Assembly (NCBI RefSeq): GCF_003254395.2
Contig: NC_037645.1
Span: forward strand, 2,381,222-2,445,221
Length of the DNA stretch: 64,000 nt
Source of the DNA: Apis mellifera
Taxonomy: Eukaryota > Arthropoda > Insecta > Hymenoptera > Apidae
Direction: 5' to 3'
Part shown: positions 26,785 to 38,117 of the stretch, one piece after another
Position numbering within the stretch: the first letter of the stretch is position 1
How the letters are laid out: each line of letters opens with the position of its first letter
Program-made: the position numbers and the translations under genes
The notes under the pieces: generated by a model
What the model was told of the DNA's origin: nothing
The model's database searches: none
The model's input: only the letters and a program-made list of their open reading frames with translations

Positions 26785-28503
26785 ATGTCGAAACGACCAC
26801 CACCTTATACACATGTCGATAGACATAGGTTTATGAATTCGCAAAATATCTCCACGACGAAAAAACAGAATGGTTCTCTACAATATACTTCATAATATTT
26901 CTTTTTTACAATTTATTTCAGAGATATGTCTTCTTTATAATATATTTCATATTTTTTTCACAATTTTATTTTCACAATATTTCTTTTCCACAATGTTCTT
27001 CAGATATTTTTTTTGCATCTGCATTAATATTGAAATTTAAGGTTTAAGAAAGGTCAAATTCGAAGAACAAGATGATTCACCACCAGTAATAGTTAAAGAT
27101 GAATGTACCAAGTTTTCAAAATGTAAATTATTTATCTATTCCATTTGTGCGCTCCTGATATTCTTCATATGTATTATTTGGATTTTTCTGGTGTTCCCTT
27201 ATCCTATGCATGCTTCTTGCATTATAAAATGGTATTTTGATTTTTATTATTCATATATTCATATATTCACTATTAATAGTTTCTATTTGAAATATTATTG
27301 TGATATATAAAGTTATTTTATTTTATTTTTTATGAACTTTTTCTTCATTTTGATTAATTTTTATGATTGATTAATATTTTATCATTTATATTCTTAAAAA
27401 CTTAGAAAAAATATTTTAAGATAAGATATATTTTGTAACAATTTTGTGCATAAAGAAATTCAATATGTATTGACCAGCAATAGTGAAGCTCGTATATTTT
27501 TCTTTGGCTAGACGACACCGCTTGAAAAATATACGAGCCACACTTTTCAAGCATATGAGAACGTCGCTTGTGTTATTTCGGTTCTCCCCTTTGAACTTCC
27601 ATGCTGCCAAAAGACGATAATAAATTTTCACGAATAAAACAGTTAATTTGGAATTAAATATATCTTATCCTTATTTCCATAGACAATCGTGAGAATTTCT
27701 TCACTATTTCCTAATAATTTTTTATCATTTTTTATATTAAAAAAATATATATTGTAATTTATTTTCTTTTTTATGATAGGAAGTTTGAAGATCCTTGCAT
27801 ATACGTCATGCAGAAATTTCGGTCTCAAATACTTAATTGGTCATCCTGCATGAACTGTGGACCACGTGGTAGCAAATGTTTGTACACGGTAAAAAAACCC
27901 ATTCTAATTTACGAAACAAAATTTTGGATAATTTTAGTATTTTTTTTATTATATTTAATATTTTTTTAATTATTTAATTTTCATTCTCTAGCTCAAAGAA
28001 CCAAATCCAAATGAAAGTAATATAATTAGAGCTACACATCTTGCTTCAAATTTAAGAACTACGGAAACGATAAAAATCGATTTCGAACAAATTAATAAAA
28101 CTTGTATAGCAACGGTATATCTAATTTTTTAAATAATTTGTAAATAATAATTTCTTATTAAAGTTCATTATTTTTTTATTACTAGGGAGAATCCACATCA
28201 AATGAATGGTTTAGAGTATTTGATTATGGTACAAATTACTGCAATTTGCATAATTTAATAACCGGGATTGGTTTTGATAAAAGTTTGAAGTTTTTGGAAC
28301 TGACAAGCAATACAGTTTGCACACAATATAATATGGCGGTTTGTAATTAAAAAAATTATTTTGATTTTTCTTTATTATTTATAAAACATTTTAATTTAAT
28401 TATATTTGTTAACAATTTTAAATAAAATTACAAATAGGTTGTAATATTTTTATTATTATTAATAATCATAATGCGAGGATTTATAAAAATAAATTACAAT
28501 TAA
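26785..28503 (+). CDS. Unrecognised two-pass membrane protein with 8-Cys loop
   Basis: Exons after the first are well supported: 27049-27231, 27780-27888, 27992-28114, 28186-28338 and 28438-28503, all in phase with clear acceptors. The first exon is uncertain. ATG 26785 to donor 26828 gives about 225 residues in frame, but that donor is weak and alternatives exist (an ATG near 26770, or acceptor 27042). The protein has an acidic cytosolic N-terminus, a membrane segment (KLFIYSICALLIFFICIIWI), about 140 loop residues with eight Cys and three N-glycosylation sequons (NWS, NES, NKT), a second membrane segment (VVIFLLLLIIIM), and a short basic tail. Topology, size and Cys pattern (PC-I-Y-V, then C-L-Y-T) resemble BK-channel beta or TipE-type auxiliary subunits, but similarity is too weak to assign function. 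It converges on brambleberry. Confidence 0.75.
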
Positions 28504-29254
28504 ATATTATGAACTTACAAAAGATATGTTTTTCTTCTTCAACAATCTGTGATAATGAATACAAAAATGTTGGAAAATACATCACACGTTAATAGTTATC
28601 TTTATTATACAATTCTTAAATCTTTACTTTAAAATAAGTACTAATTACAAAATTCAAATATATACAATATTATCTACTTTATACAATATTTATTAGAGAG
28701 CAAAAGTCATAAATATTTCAAAGGCACCATATAAGTCATTTATAGTATTCAACTTATAAGAACTTATAATTCATAGAATAATCTCTTAACTTTTTAACTT
28801 AATTATCTAACAATATTGTACTTTGTTTCAAATAAAATCAGATCACTTTTTAATAGAAAAATATTTCTAATTACAAGAAAGGAAAGATCTTTAGATATCT
28901 AAGAAATTTAAAAAATAAAATTTCGCATATATATAGTGAGAAATTTGTAATATACAAATTTTTTTCACTCATAAATGTTTTTAAGAGATGAAATCATTAG
29001 AATGAACTTATAATTTTTTTTTTTATGAAATTAGTTTCTTATAAAATATAATGAGATATATAAAAGATAAATTTTTAAATATCCAACATATAATTTTTAA
29101 ATATATAAGATAAATATTTACTACACAATTTTTAAATATATAAGATAAATTTGTAAATACCCACCACCATTATATAAAATTGAATATTTTAACCATCACA
29201 TACTAAAATAAATTCCTTTCTTGTTATTTTATTTTATAATTATTAAAAAATTTT
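28504..29254. other. Convergent intergenic / 3' UTR interval
   Basis: This holds the 3' ends of the two-pass membrane gene (plus) and brambleberry (minus). It is AT-rich. Around 29060-29160 a short element (TTTTTAAATATATAAGATAA and close variants) recurs about three times as an imperfect tandem. No gene or structured RNA was recognised. Confidence 0.6.
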
Positions 29255-32163
29255 TCAATCACCCATAATTGAACTTCCCAGAGAATGTCTGTTACAATAC
29301 ATTTGTCCATTTAGTGCATATAATCGACATCTTTTACCATTTCTTGTTAGAGCATTACATATCCTTGAAGTATATGATGGAGTAACACTAAAATAAAATA
29401 AGAAAATAATCATTGAATTCTTTAATAAAATCAATTATTATATATATATTAAAATTCACATACCTTCTGGAAGGCGATTGTTGACGAGAATAAGAAGATC
29501 TGTTATTAAGACTTTCCAATTTTTTTAATCTTTGTCTAAGATCATTAGCATCGATTAAATTTTCGTAATCATCAACGCTTCTATTTCTTTCATCTATTAA
29601 ATTCGAATTTTCATAATCAGTGATATCTTCAGACATACTTGGATATTCTTGTTCATAATTGTGAATAAGGTCTTCTCTATTTTTTCTCGAGGATATATAC
29701 GAACAAGATAATTCCTCGCTTTGCACAAAACTTGGTTTGCTCCATGAAGCTATTGTCTGCACCAGCGAACTAAATTTCTCTGAAAATTATAATTAATTTT
29801 AATTATTATATAAGAAAATTATAGATAATTTTTTTAACTTACCAATACAGCGATTTATTTGATGACGCACAAAAATGTAAAATTTCCAAGTATTTTTTTT
29901 TAGATTTGTATAGAAAGATATTGAAGGAGTATGTAATGATTGGAGATTAGAAGAAACATATTCGCGTGTTATACCATTTACATGACCATTTTGATCAATG
30001 ACTTGATTTGATTCTGATCTTCTTTTTATATTTTTTGGACCACATATACGTTGAATTCCAACCATTATAAAGTGCACTAAAAATTAAAAATAATAAGAAA
30101 TAAAAAAATAATTTAAAGTGTTCAGTGAATTTATACATTTTCTACATGATACATACTTATTGTAATTAAGAATATCAATACACTCATTGATACAAAATCC
30201 AAACAAGCATCCATGCCATGTTTTAAGAAAGATAACAAATTTAATGGTACAATCCCCATAATAGTGATTCTAGTTAGCAGTGGTGCATGAAGAAATGCAG
30301 CAATCACCATAGCAAATAATAAATAAATAATATGTAAACCTACACGATATATTCGATGCATTTGTTCTCCTGAAAATTAAGAAAATTATTTAATTTTCTT
30401 ATTATCAATATTATATTATATATTTTTTTCAATTTAATTGAAAAAAAGTATTACCACTATCGCCTATGTATTTAGTTAACCAATTAAGTTTTTCATCCAT
30501 TTCTGCACGCATATTGTTTGTTATATCCCAAATATATTGAATAGTATTATTAATTTGACTTAATTTTTGCAAAGTTTGTTCATATTGGACAAGTACTTCT
30601 TCATGTTGTATAAAAATTCGATTTGTGCTAGATTCTATTTTATCCCAAATCAAATGTGCTTGTTCTTGAATATTCATTAAATCCTGAAGTATTTCCTTAT
30701 GATTTTGACTATGTTCGATAGCTTGTTCCTCTAAATTTTTATTTGCTTCCTCTAAAAAATTCAGTTAATAAAACAATCAATAATCACAAATATTTTTTAC
30801 TTTCATTTATTAAATTAATTACCTAATTTTTTTCTGATATCATTGGCCATTGTTGCAAGTTGTGCGTGACCAGATCGAATTAAAGCCTTTTCATTATTCA
30901 ATTCTCTTAGATTTGTTGTCACAAGATTATGAGCTGATGCTTGAGCATCTTTTAAATGTTTTTGTTGTTCTAATAATGCTTTATTGCCTTTTGATAATGA
31001 TTCTAAAGCTTCTATAGTTTGTTCTTCTAAACGATCTTGACTTTCCTGAATTAATATATAACAAACAATAACAAAATATCAAATAATAAAATAATATATA
31101 ATGAAAATAATATAATTCATTTTATATACTTACCTTCAAAGAACTCAATGTTTTGATTTGTGTATGAGCAGTTTGCATTAATTTGTTCACAGTTAATTCT
31201 GAAAGAGCACGAAACTGAGTACTACGTGCTGCATAACAAACTGCTCTAGCTCTATTACTCATTAAATGATATGCATTCCACATATCTGCATCCATATCTG
31301 TGGTACATTGTTTTAGAGACTATAAAAAGTATAAATACACTCATTTTATAATTTTTCACAAAATAAATATTTTTTAAATATTTTTTATTGTTTTAAATTT
31401 TTATATTAAAAAATCTTTTGATAAAATATTAATTTTTTAAAAATATATAATAATTAATTGATCAATTTATATTCCTAAGAAGATATTTTATATTATGAGA
31501 CTAAACTAGAAATCTCAGTGGTGGTCTATATGCTGTATAAGTGGGGGAAGTTGCAGGTCTGAACATGTTTCAACTACCCTTCCCATGTGATTTCATACAA
31601 TTGCATTAAAGCACTATGTATATTTAGATGTTTGTATATCATTTAAAGTTTGATAATCTTTTGTTTAATACAATATATTAAAAATGAACAAAATAAAAAT
31701 TTATAATATATAAAAATGTATATATATGAAATGTATATAATATTAATATAAAAACTTAGAAATTTATTGCAAAAAAATAATTAAATTTTACCATTTCATC
31801 AGTACATGGAAACATTTTTCTGCCTTCTACTGCAGATTGACAATTTAAAAGATTAACACTTAATTTGGCAAGTTGTTCTTCTGTCATTTCAGAACATGAG
31901 GTTTTTATTTTCATAATGACTTTATGTTGACAAGTTTCTAAAGGTGATGATATTTGAATCTCTGTAAATTTTGCAGCTTCCTGGAGGAATTTTTCATCCT
32001 CAGTCATAGATTCATATGGTATTGAAAGTAATGGAATACCATCAGCTAGCACGGTAGTTTCATCTGAACCTTTATTCCAAAACCATCCGAATATTGAGGC
32101 ATAACCACTTTGATAAAATAATGATATAATGCAATAAATTAATAAACATTGTGTCTGTGTCAT
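29255..32163 (-). CDS. Brambleberry (Kar5/GEX1-type nuclear membrane fusion protein)
   Basis: Eight coding exons: 32163-31792, 31319-31134, 31045-30823, 30751-30455, 30369-30157, 30076-29843, 29779-29464 and 29387-29255. All are GT-AG and in frame, giving 657 residues. A signal peptide covers about 1-22. A conserved Cys region follows (Cys78, 90, 108, 120, 129, 152) with the family hallmark WNAYHLMSNRARAVCYAAR. Then come a long helical/coiled-coil stretch (about 165-355) and two to three hydrophobic segments (about 369-437). The tail is polar, with a C-terminal motif C-x9-C-x10-C-x2-H (Cys624, 634, 645, His648). Zebrafish Brambleberry acts in pronuclear and karyomere envelope fusion, and yeast Kar5 and plant GEX1 in nuclear fusion. 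Fertilisation or early cleavage function here is inferred. An acceptor just upstream of the ATG (about 32174) suggests a spliced 5' UTR. Confidence 0.92.
31500..31620. other. GC-rich island inside brambleberry intron 1
   Basis: Intron 1 (31320-31791) is unusually long for this gene. It contains an island of about 110 bases with pairable arms (GGGGGAAGTTG near 31542 against CAACTACCCTTCCC near 31570). It could be an intron-hosted structured RNA or a regulatory element. No intact C/D boxes or clear H/ACA pair were found, so I leave it unnamed. Confidence 0.35.
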
Positions 32164-33545
32164 TTTATATCAGCTTTTCTAAAAATATAATAAAAAAATA
32201 AAATGATTTATATTATTTATTTAATTATCTTGAATCAAATTTAAATTGTTTAAAATAGAAGTTAAAAAAATTCACCTTTTAAATGTTAAATAATTTAATG
32301 ATGAATTGAATTAAAATGATTAATAAGTAAACATTTAATAAGATTATATAATTAATTTTTTTATATATTATAAAAAAAATTAGATCTTATACTAAAAGAA
32401 AGTTATTTGTAAAATCACTTGCACTGGTCAATGACAATAAGATATTTTTAGCGTTGAAAATTTTATTAATAATATCATAAACTTTATATTATTAGTAGAT
32501 GATGAACAAAAATAACCATTTCAACCAGACAAAATTTGATGACAAGTGTTTATTTTGTCTCATACAGCATTTCATAACGGTCATCCCGCTATAAAGCAAT
32601 GGCGGAAAAATTCGAAAGAAAAATTTTATTTTAAATTTTTCAAATTTTTATCAATCTTGTTTTAATATGAAGAATAATAAATTTATTTTAATTTATTATA
32701 ATGATTTAAATAATTTTTTTATAAATTTATATTAAATCTTTTAATTCTAATAATAAATTTTATAAAATAAATGAGTTTAAATGATTTAAATTTTTTGTAG
32801 AATATAATTGAAACGCACCTATCAGAAATCTTCTTTTCGTTATACTTTTGGGCAGTTCTTTAAATGAACCAATCAGAATGCTTTTCAGTTAATGACCACT
32901 GCGCAGATTAGTTGTGTTATAATTTCGGCAGCGCGAATGTGTTTTTACATAAATTTATCAAAAAATAATATTTTTTAAAAATTTGTGTTAGAAAATAATG
33001 TTCAAAGTGTATGGTAAGAACTTCCAAGTAGTGTTGTACTGCTCCTTAATAAGTAAGAAATATAAATTTTAATAGAGATTAATAATTTAATAAATAACTT
33101 GTGTGCATATAGTAGTATATATATTTTGCAAATACGTAATTATATAAATATACGTAATTAACTTTAAACTTTAATTAGTATTATCAAACAAAAGAGAAGA
33201 AATGAATGAATTTTTTATAATTTTCAAAAATATAAAGCATTTTGATATGTTAAAATATACGTTTTTACGTATAAATTTCCTACATATTATATGTGGCAAA
33301 TAGTTATAAAAATTAAGTCATTTATGAACTATCTTTATTCATTTTAATGATTATTTTCAAATTAATTACTATTTTCTCATAATTCATATTATTTTAAAAA
33401 AATTAAATATGTAAAAAAAATTCTAAATTTTATTGTATAAATTGAGATTGAAAATTATAAATAATATGCACTTTTTTCATTTTTATATATTTACAAGATA
33501 TAATTTACATATAAATCGCTTTTTAATAAAAAATTGAATACTGTT
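32164..33545. other. Interval between brambleberry and SMG8
   Basis: Two GC-richer patches stand out. One, at about 32560-32620, includes AATGGCGG and fits a brambleberry promoter on minus. The other, at about 32860-33015, has a CCAAT motif (AACCAATCAG), GCGCAG and GCAGCGCG. It is followed by an ATG (32998) and a good donor (GTAAGA at 33014), as if a plus-strand transcript starts here. Apart from that candidate exon the interval is AT-rich without genes. The SMG8 3' UTR occupies its right end. Confidence 0.45.
32998..33072 (+). CDS. Possible small ORF or first exon, unidentified
   Basis: An ATG follows a CCAAT/GC-rich promoter-like patch. The frame reads MFKVYGKNFQVVLYCSLISK and stops at 33072. 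Alternatively the exon ends at 33013 before GTAAGA, or near 33052 before a second GTAAGA. I found no downstream plus-strand exon, because the next 4 kb is occupied by SMG8 on minus. It could equally be a non-coding divergent transcript. No homology recognised. Confidence 0.2.
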   Translation: MFKVYGKNFQVVLYCSLISKKYKF

Positions 33546-36500
33546 TTATTTTTTTTCTGGAAGTACTTCGCTAATTCCGTACATTCCCGCTAATAATCTT
33601 CCATGTGATGTTGGAACGGGTTCTTTTGGCGCTAAATATGGTCCCTTTTCATCCATATATACATATCTAAATTCTTATTAAGAATTTTTAATATCAATTT
33701 TTTTTATAAATTGTATATTAATTATTATATTATATAATTGCAATTATAAATTTTATATTTCAAATTTTGATTTCAAAAGAAAATTTTAAATTCAAATATT
33801 TATAATTTTTATTTTTCAAATATTCATAAGCAAATGTAGCAAATTATATAAATATTAATTTTAAAAGGATACGGTAATCTTAAGACCCAGTAGGCACTTT
33901 GTGACAATTTTATTGGTTCGTCACAACCAGTAATAAAAATTGGACAAGGTGGGGGTCCAGGTTGTACCCTAGGATTTAATGTAACATGAACAGGTGCTTT
34001 TGGTGTTACCACATGAATTCTCATTAATTGAGCAATTAAAGGTTTTGTTTGTCTAAAATAAAATTTAATTCCATATTAATTTTATTTCTAAATATTCATG
34101 CATTAAATTTTTAATGTTTACATACCTGCAAGGACATGGAAAATAAAGTGGCATATCTGCAGTACTGGATGTAACTTTATTTCCACTATCTTTTACAATT
34201 CCATTTCCGGTAGCTTTCAAAACCTTATCTGGTGCGGATGCCATGAACCTATGTCCTCGCGGACATTCGTATTCTACTCCTACAAATATTTTTACTACAA
34301 ATTCTTTTCCACCTTTTGATTTTCGACTACGTATAGTATTCATATTTTGAAAATTTTTTCCTCTGGGACAATAGCCATGAGATCCATGATCACTTATAGT
34401 TGGCCACAGAGAACCTCTTTCTTTCTGATGTTCTAATCTATAAGAAAAAATTTGATAAATAAGTAATTAAAACTAATTTGTTTTAAATTTAATTACCTTA
34501 CTGTAACATCCCAAGGTAAAAGAAAGGCAGAAGTAGATAAAACACCAGCTTGATGTTGTAAACCCAAATTGTGAGAATATAAACTACTTGGACCAAGACA
34601 AACTAAAGACCAACTGGAAAATTGTGGTAGTAAACCAGCTGGTGATTCTGTATGCAACATTCCTGGTAGATATTCCGTTGTTGAAGGTTGCCTGACCAGA
34701 GATTTCTCTACAGAATTTAAAATTTAAAATTTGTTTCCATTTATTTTCATATACGATATCATAATTAATCTTATATTAAAATTACCTTTTGCATTTTCTG
34801 CATCACTATCCGATACTTCGATAACAACTTTATGCGCATCGCTAGGTGTTAAACTAGTTTTACTACTAAGTTTAGGAACATCTTCGTTAGTTTCGCTTGT
34901 TGGAGGTGACTGACCTCCACTTCCATATGGTGTTCGAATATCATCTAAAAAAATATAAAAAAAAATCCTCTCAAATTTAAAAGATCATAATGTGATGATA
35001 ATAAAAGTACCATTTAAAGTATTAACTCCTAAGCTACAAGCCTGAGTATTTCCTTGAGACGACTCTCCGTGACTAAAAGAATCTTTTCGTTTAGTAGAAA
35101 ACAATTGTGCTGGTCTGTAATAAAGATTTTTAAAAATTAAAAACTATTACTCTAATTTTTAAAAATATAAAAAATAGTATTTTACCTGTAATTATGTGTA
35201 CTTGGTTGGAAAACCGGAAATTGTATGTTCTCCAATTGTGCACAGCCACATTGTTTGGCTAATATTTGAAAGTAATCATAATTGGCTTGTCTTAAACTAA
35301 ATGGATCTTCTCTTGAACCTTGACAACGACCACAATTACAAGCACAAATATATCGAACGCCACTGCAATGTTCTCTGATTGGTAGATCACTATAAAGTAA
35401 AAAAAATGCCATACAGAATTAGATAATATATATAATGAAAAATAATACTTTTCAAATATATACTTATACATACTTATCATTATCTCTTTGTTCCGTTTGT
35501 TCTCCTCCACCAGCACCTTCACTTCCACCTCTATGTATAGGATTCGTACAAGGATTCCCTGTCAAAGACAATACTTCACACATTTGCCTGCCAGATCTCC
35601 AATGTTTTTCACATTCAGTCTGTAACTTTTCACTGAACTCTTCAAATAGAGGACCTCTTGCATGCATCTCAAAAACTGCCATTGCATGAGCTAGTTTTGT
35701 CTCATGATATGCTCTGATATAAATATTGGTAGAATTATTTTATATAAATTTTTTGTAGAAAATCTCAATTAATTTCAATTTATACCTTGTATAATGTTGA
35801 GGTAGATTTTCTTGATAAGTCTGAAGAGCTCGTGGAAGTACTTTACTACATCTGCTTTTACTGAATTTTACATCAGTATCTAATAAGCTATGCAAAGTTA
35901 GTAATTCTTTATCTGTTCCATGGATGAAATAATCGTATATTTTGTTTACTACTTCGCAGAATATTGTGACATTAGGTATCTGATTAAAGAAATTAAATTA
36001 TTAGTTAATTAAATTTTTTTTTATTGTGAATCTTACCTCAAAATAGGCAGGTATAGAATGTCTTCCAACATTATCATCGAAACCTCTCGCAAAAGCTAAG
36101 TTTATGTGCTGTTGTAGAAATGATCTAAAGGAACGAATTTCTACAAAGATATAAGTTATTATTATTTTGATATACATATACATATATATATAGATAATAG
36201 TTTTAATTTAATGATTTACATACCAGTATCTGTATTATCTATTTGAATATTGGAATCTTGACTCGCTAAACTTCTAGAAGTACTTCCTCCAGAACTAACT
36301 TTGCAACTTTGTATGAGTTTTTTCGCCATATAACCCAAAATATCTCTGGATTCAGTTGTCCCCGTGTGTACATACACAAATTCTTGGTTTGCAGGAATTG
36401 CAAACAATGAATTTGAACTGAAAATTAATTTATATATTTTTTATATCACATTAAACAATTAAAGTTTTGTATTCTGGATTTTAATACCTAATATTAGTCA

Positions 36501-37537
36501 CTATACGATTTTTTCTCAATACTTGATATATTTGATCTTCCAAAGAATGTTCTAATTTTTTGATATTAGCTCCACTAGTAGGATCTTGAAATACTGCAGG
36601 ACAAGTTTCAAAATAAAATAAAACTCGTGGAGAGCAGGGTCTTACATTTGATATCCAATCTTTAGGTAAACTATAAATACAACTTAAGACATCAGAAAGT
36701 TGTGGTGAAACTTTTTGTCTAAAAATTGAAAAAAATTAAAAAAATTTTATTTATGAAATCATAGAACAATGTTTTTAGAAATAAATGTATACCTTACAAT
36801 ATCCATAGCTCTGAATAAGTGTACATAACTATAATCAAATGTATGAGTTGGATGAGTAAGAATAATAACATGTGATATATGAAACAAAACAAGTAGTGCT
36901 CTTGCATATTTATCTCTCATATGTGCCCATATACTAAGAAAGTCTTTACAGTCCTGTTGTTCTATAAATTTATCATATTCCATTAAAAGAGTATGAGTAT
37001 CTAATAATCCTCTTAAATGTAAATATATAGTTCTATCTTTAGAATCATAATATCCTTCAATCTCACACTAGAAGAATATAATTTATATTATTCTTATATT
37101 TAATTTATTTTAGAAGTTTTAATATATTTTTGAATATATTATTTCTTACAAATGATTCTTTATCCACTTCTGGTTCATCCAGGAGGCTCACTTGTAGAAT
37201 GGAACTGAGCATATTGGTTTTGCATCCTTTTGCACAATATTGTGATTTTCCAAACACAGATACAATCACTACTTTTTTATCTGTGTGTACAAAACTAAAA
37301 AAATGTTATTGAAAATTTTTATTAACATTTTAAAAAAAATACTAATTTTTTTTTAAAATTATATAACAATTAAAATATTAAGAAAGAGTATAACATTAAT
37401 TATTATTGCTGATTGATATATTTATAATCAATCAAATTGTTATTAAATTTAAGAATTTTATATATATTAAAAAAAATATTTTTTTTATGCAATTACCTTT
37501 CTATATTACATGGAAGTCGAAATTTCTGCGGTCGCAT
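33546..37537 (-). CDS. SMG8: SMG8, subunit of the SMG1 kinase complex in nonsense-mediated mRNA decay
   Basis: Fifteen exons rebuilt in frame, about 904 residues (human about 990): 37537-37497, 37294-37150, 37067-36793, 36718-36488, 36417-36224, 36140-36037, 35979-35786, 35713-35474, 35389-35186, 35114-35011, 34944-34786, 34707-34497, 34437-34126, 34052-33873, 33666-33546. The N-terminal G-like fold begins VVIVSVFGKSQYC. Family blocks follow: THTFDYSYVHLFRAMD, RGFDDNVGRHSIPAYFE, a Cys-rich CACNCGRCQGSREDPF, and the C-terminal LPGMLHTESPAGLLPQFSSW, YECPRGHRFMAS and LRLPYVYMDEKGPYL. In animals SMG8 with SMG9 restrains SMG1 phosphorylation of UPF1. A Ser/Thr-rich linker (exons 10-11) is variable in the family. 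It shares a short divergent promoter with the RdgB-beta gene. Confidence 0.95.
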
Positions 37538-38117
37538 TATATATTTGTTTTGGCGATACAAAGGTTATGTTATTGCATATTATGTGTTAAATATTGTAGT
37601 TCTACCTTTTCAATATACAGGAAAATTATAAATTATGAAATAATATTAAAAAGTTGTAAAAAATTCTATATTATTATAATTATATTTATTTATTTTATTT
37701 TATAAAATTTATTTTTAATAATTTATTTTTCTAAATAAGTTTGTTTAAAAAATTTTAACAATTATTTGAAGAACTTTATTACAAAACAAACTTAAATCGA
37801 TTAAGGGAAAAAATGTTTAATTATTGTTATAAGTAAATAATTTATGTAGTTGGGATTTTTTGTTTATAAGTCTTCTAGTTATATTATTATTTAACTAAGA
37901 TGTCAAACTTTATTATCGATTTAAGAAAAAGAGACGGACTTCATTCAATTCGATTGTTTATTGCTTCATTGCCTTCAGATAGTGAAGTTACTATTTAGAT
38001 GACAATTTCAGTTATACATTATTCATTAACTAAGAAAAAAAACTATAATTTCATAAGAACTACTAGTTTTATGCAAATTTAAAAATTGTAAAACATTATA
38101 AGATTTTCATTTCAAAT
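37538..38117. promoter_or_regulatory. Bidirectional promoter interval (SMG8 / RdgB-beta)
   Basis: The two start codons face away from each other with 580 bases between them. The interval is AT-rich. A modestly richer patch at about 37900-37990 is the likeliest shared start region. Housekeeping genes in compact head-to-head pairs often share a promoter. No TATA or specific site can be assigned with confidence. Confidence 0.6.

Noticed and set aside
35435..35689. Plus-strand ORF over SMG8 exon 8
   Set aside because: Antisense shadow of a well-supported SMG8 exon.
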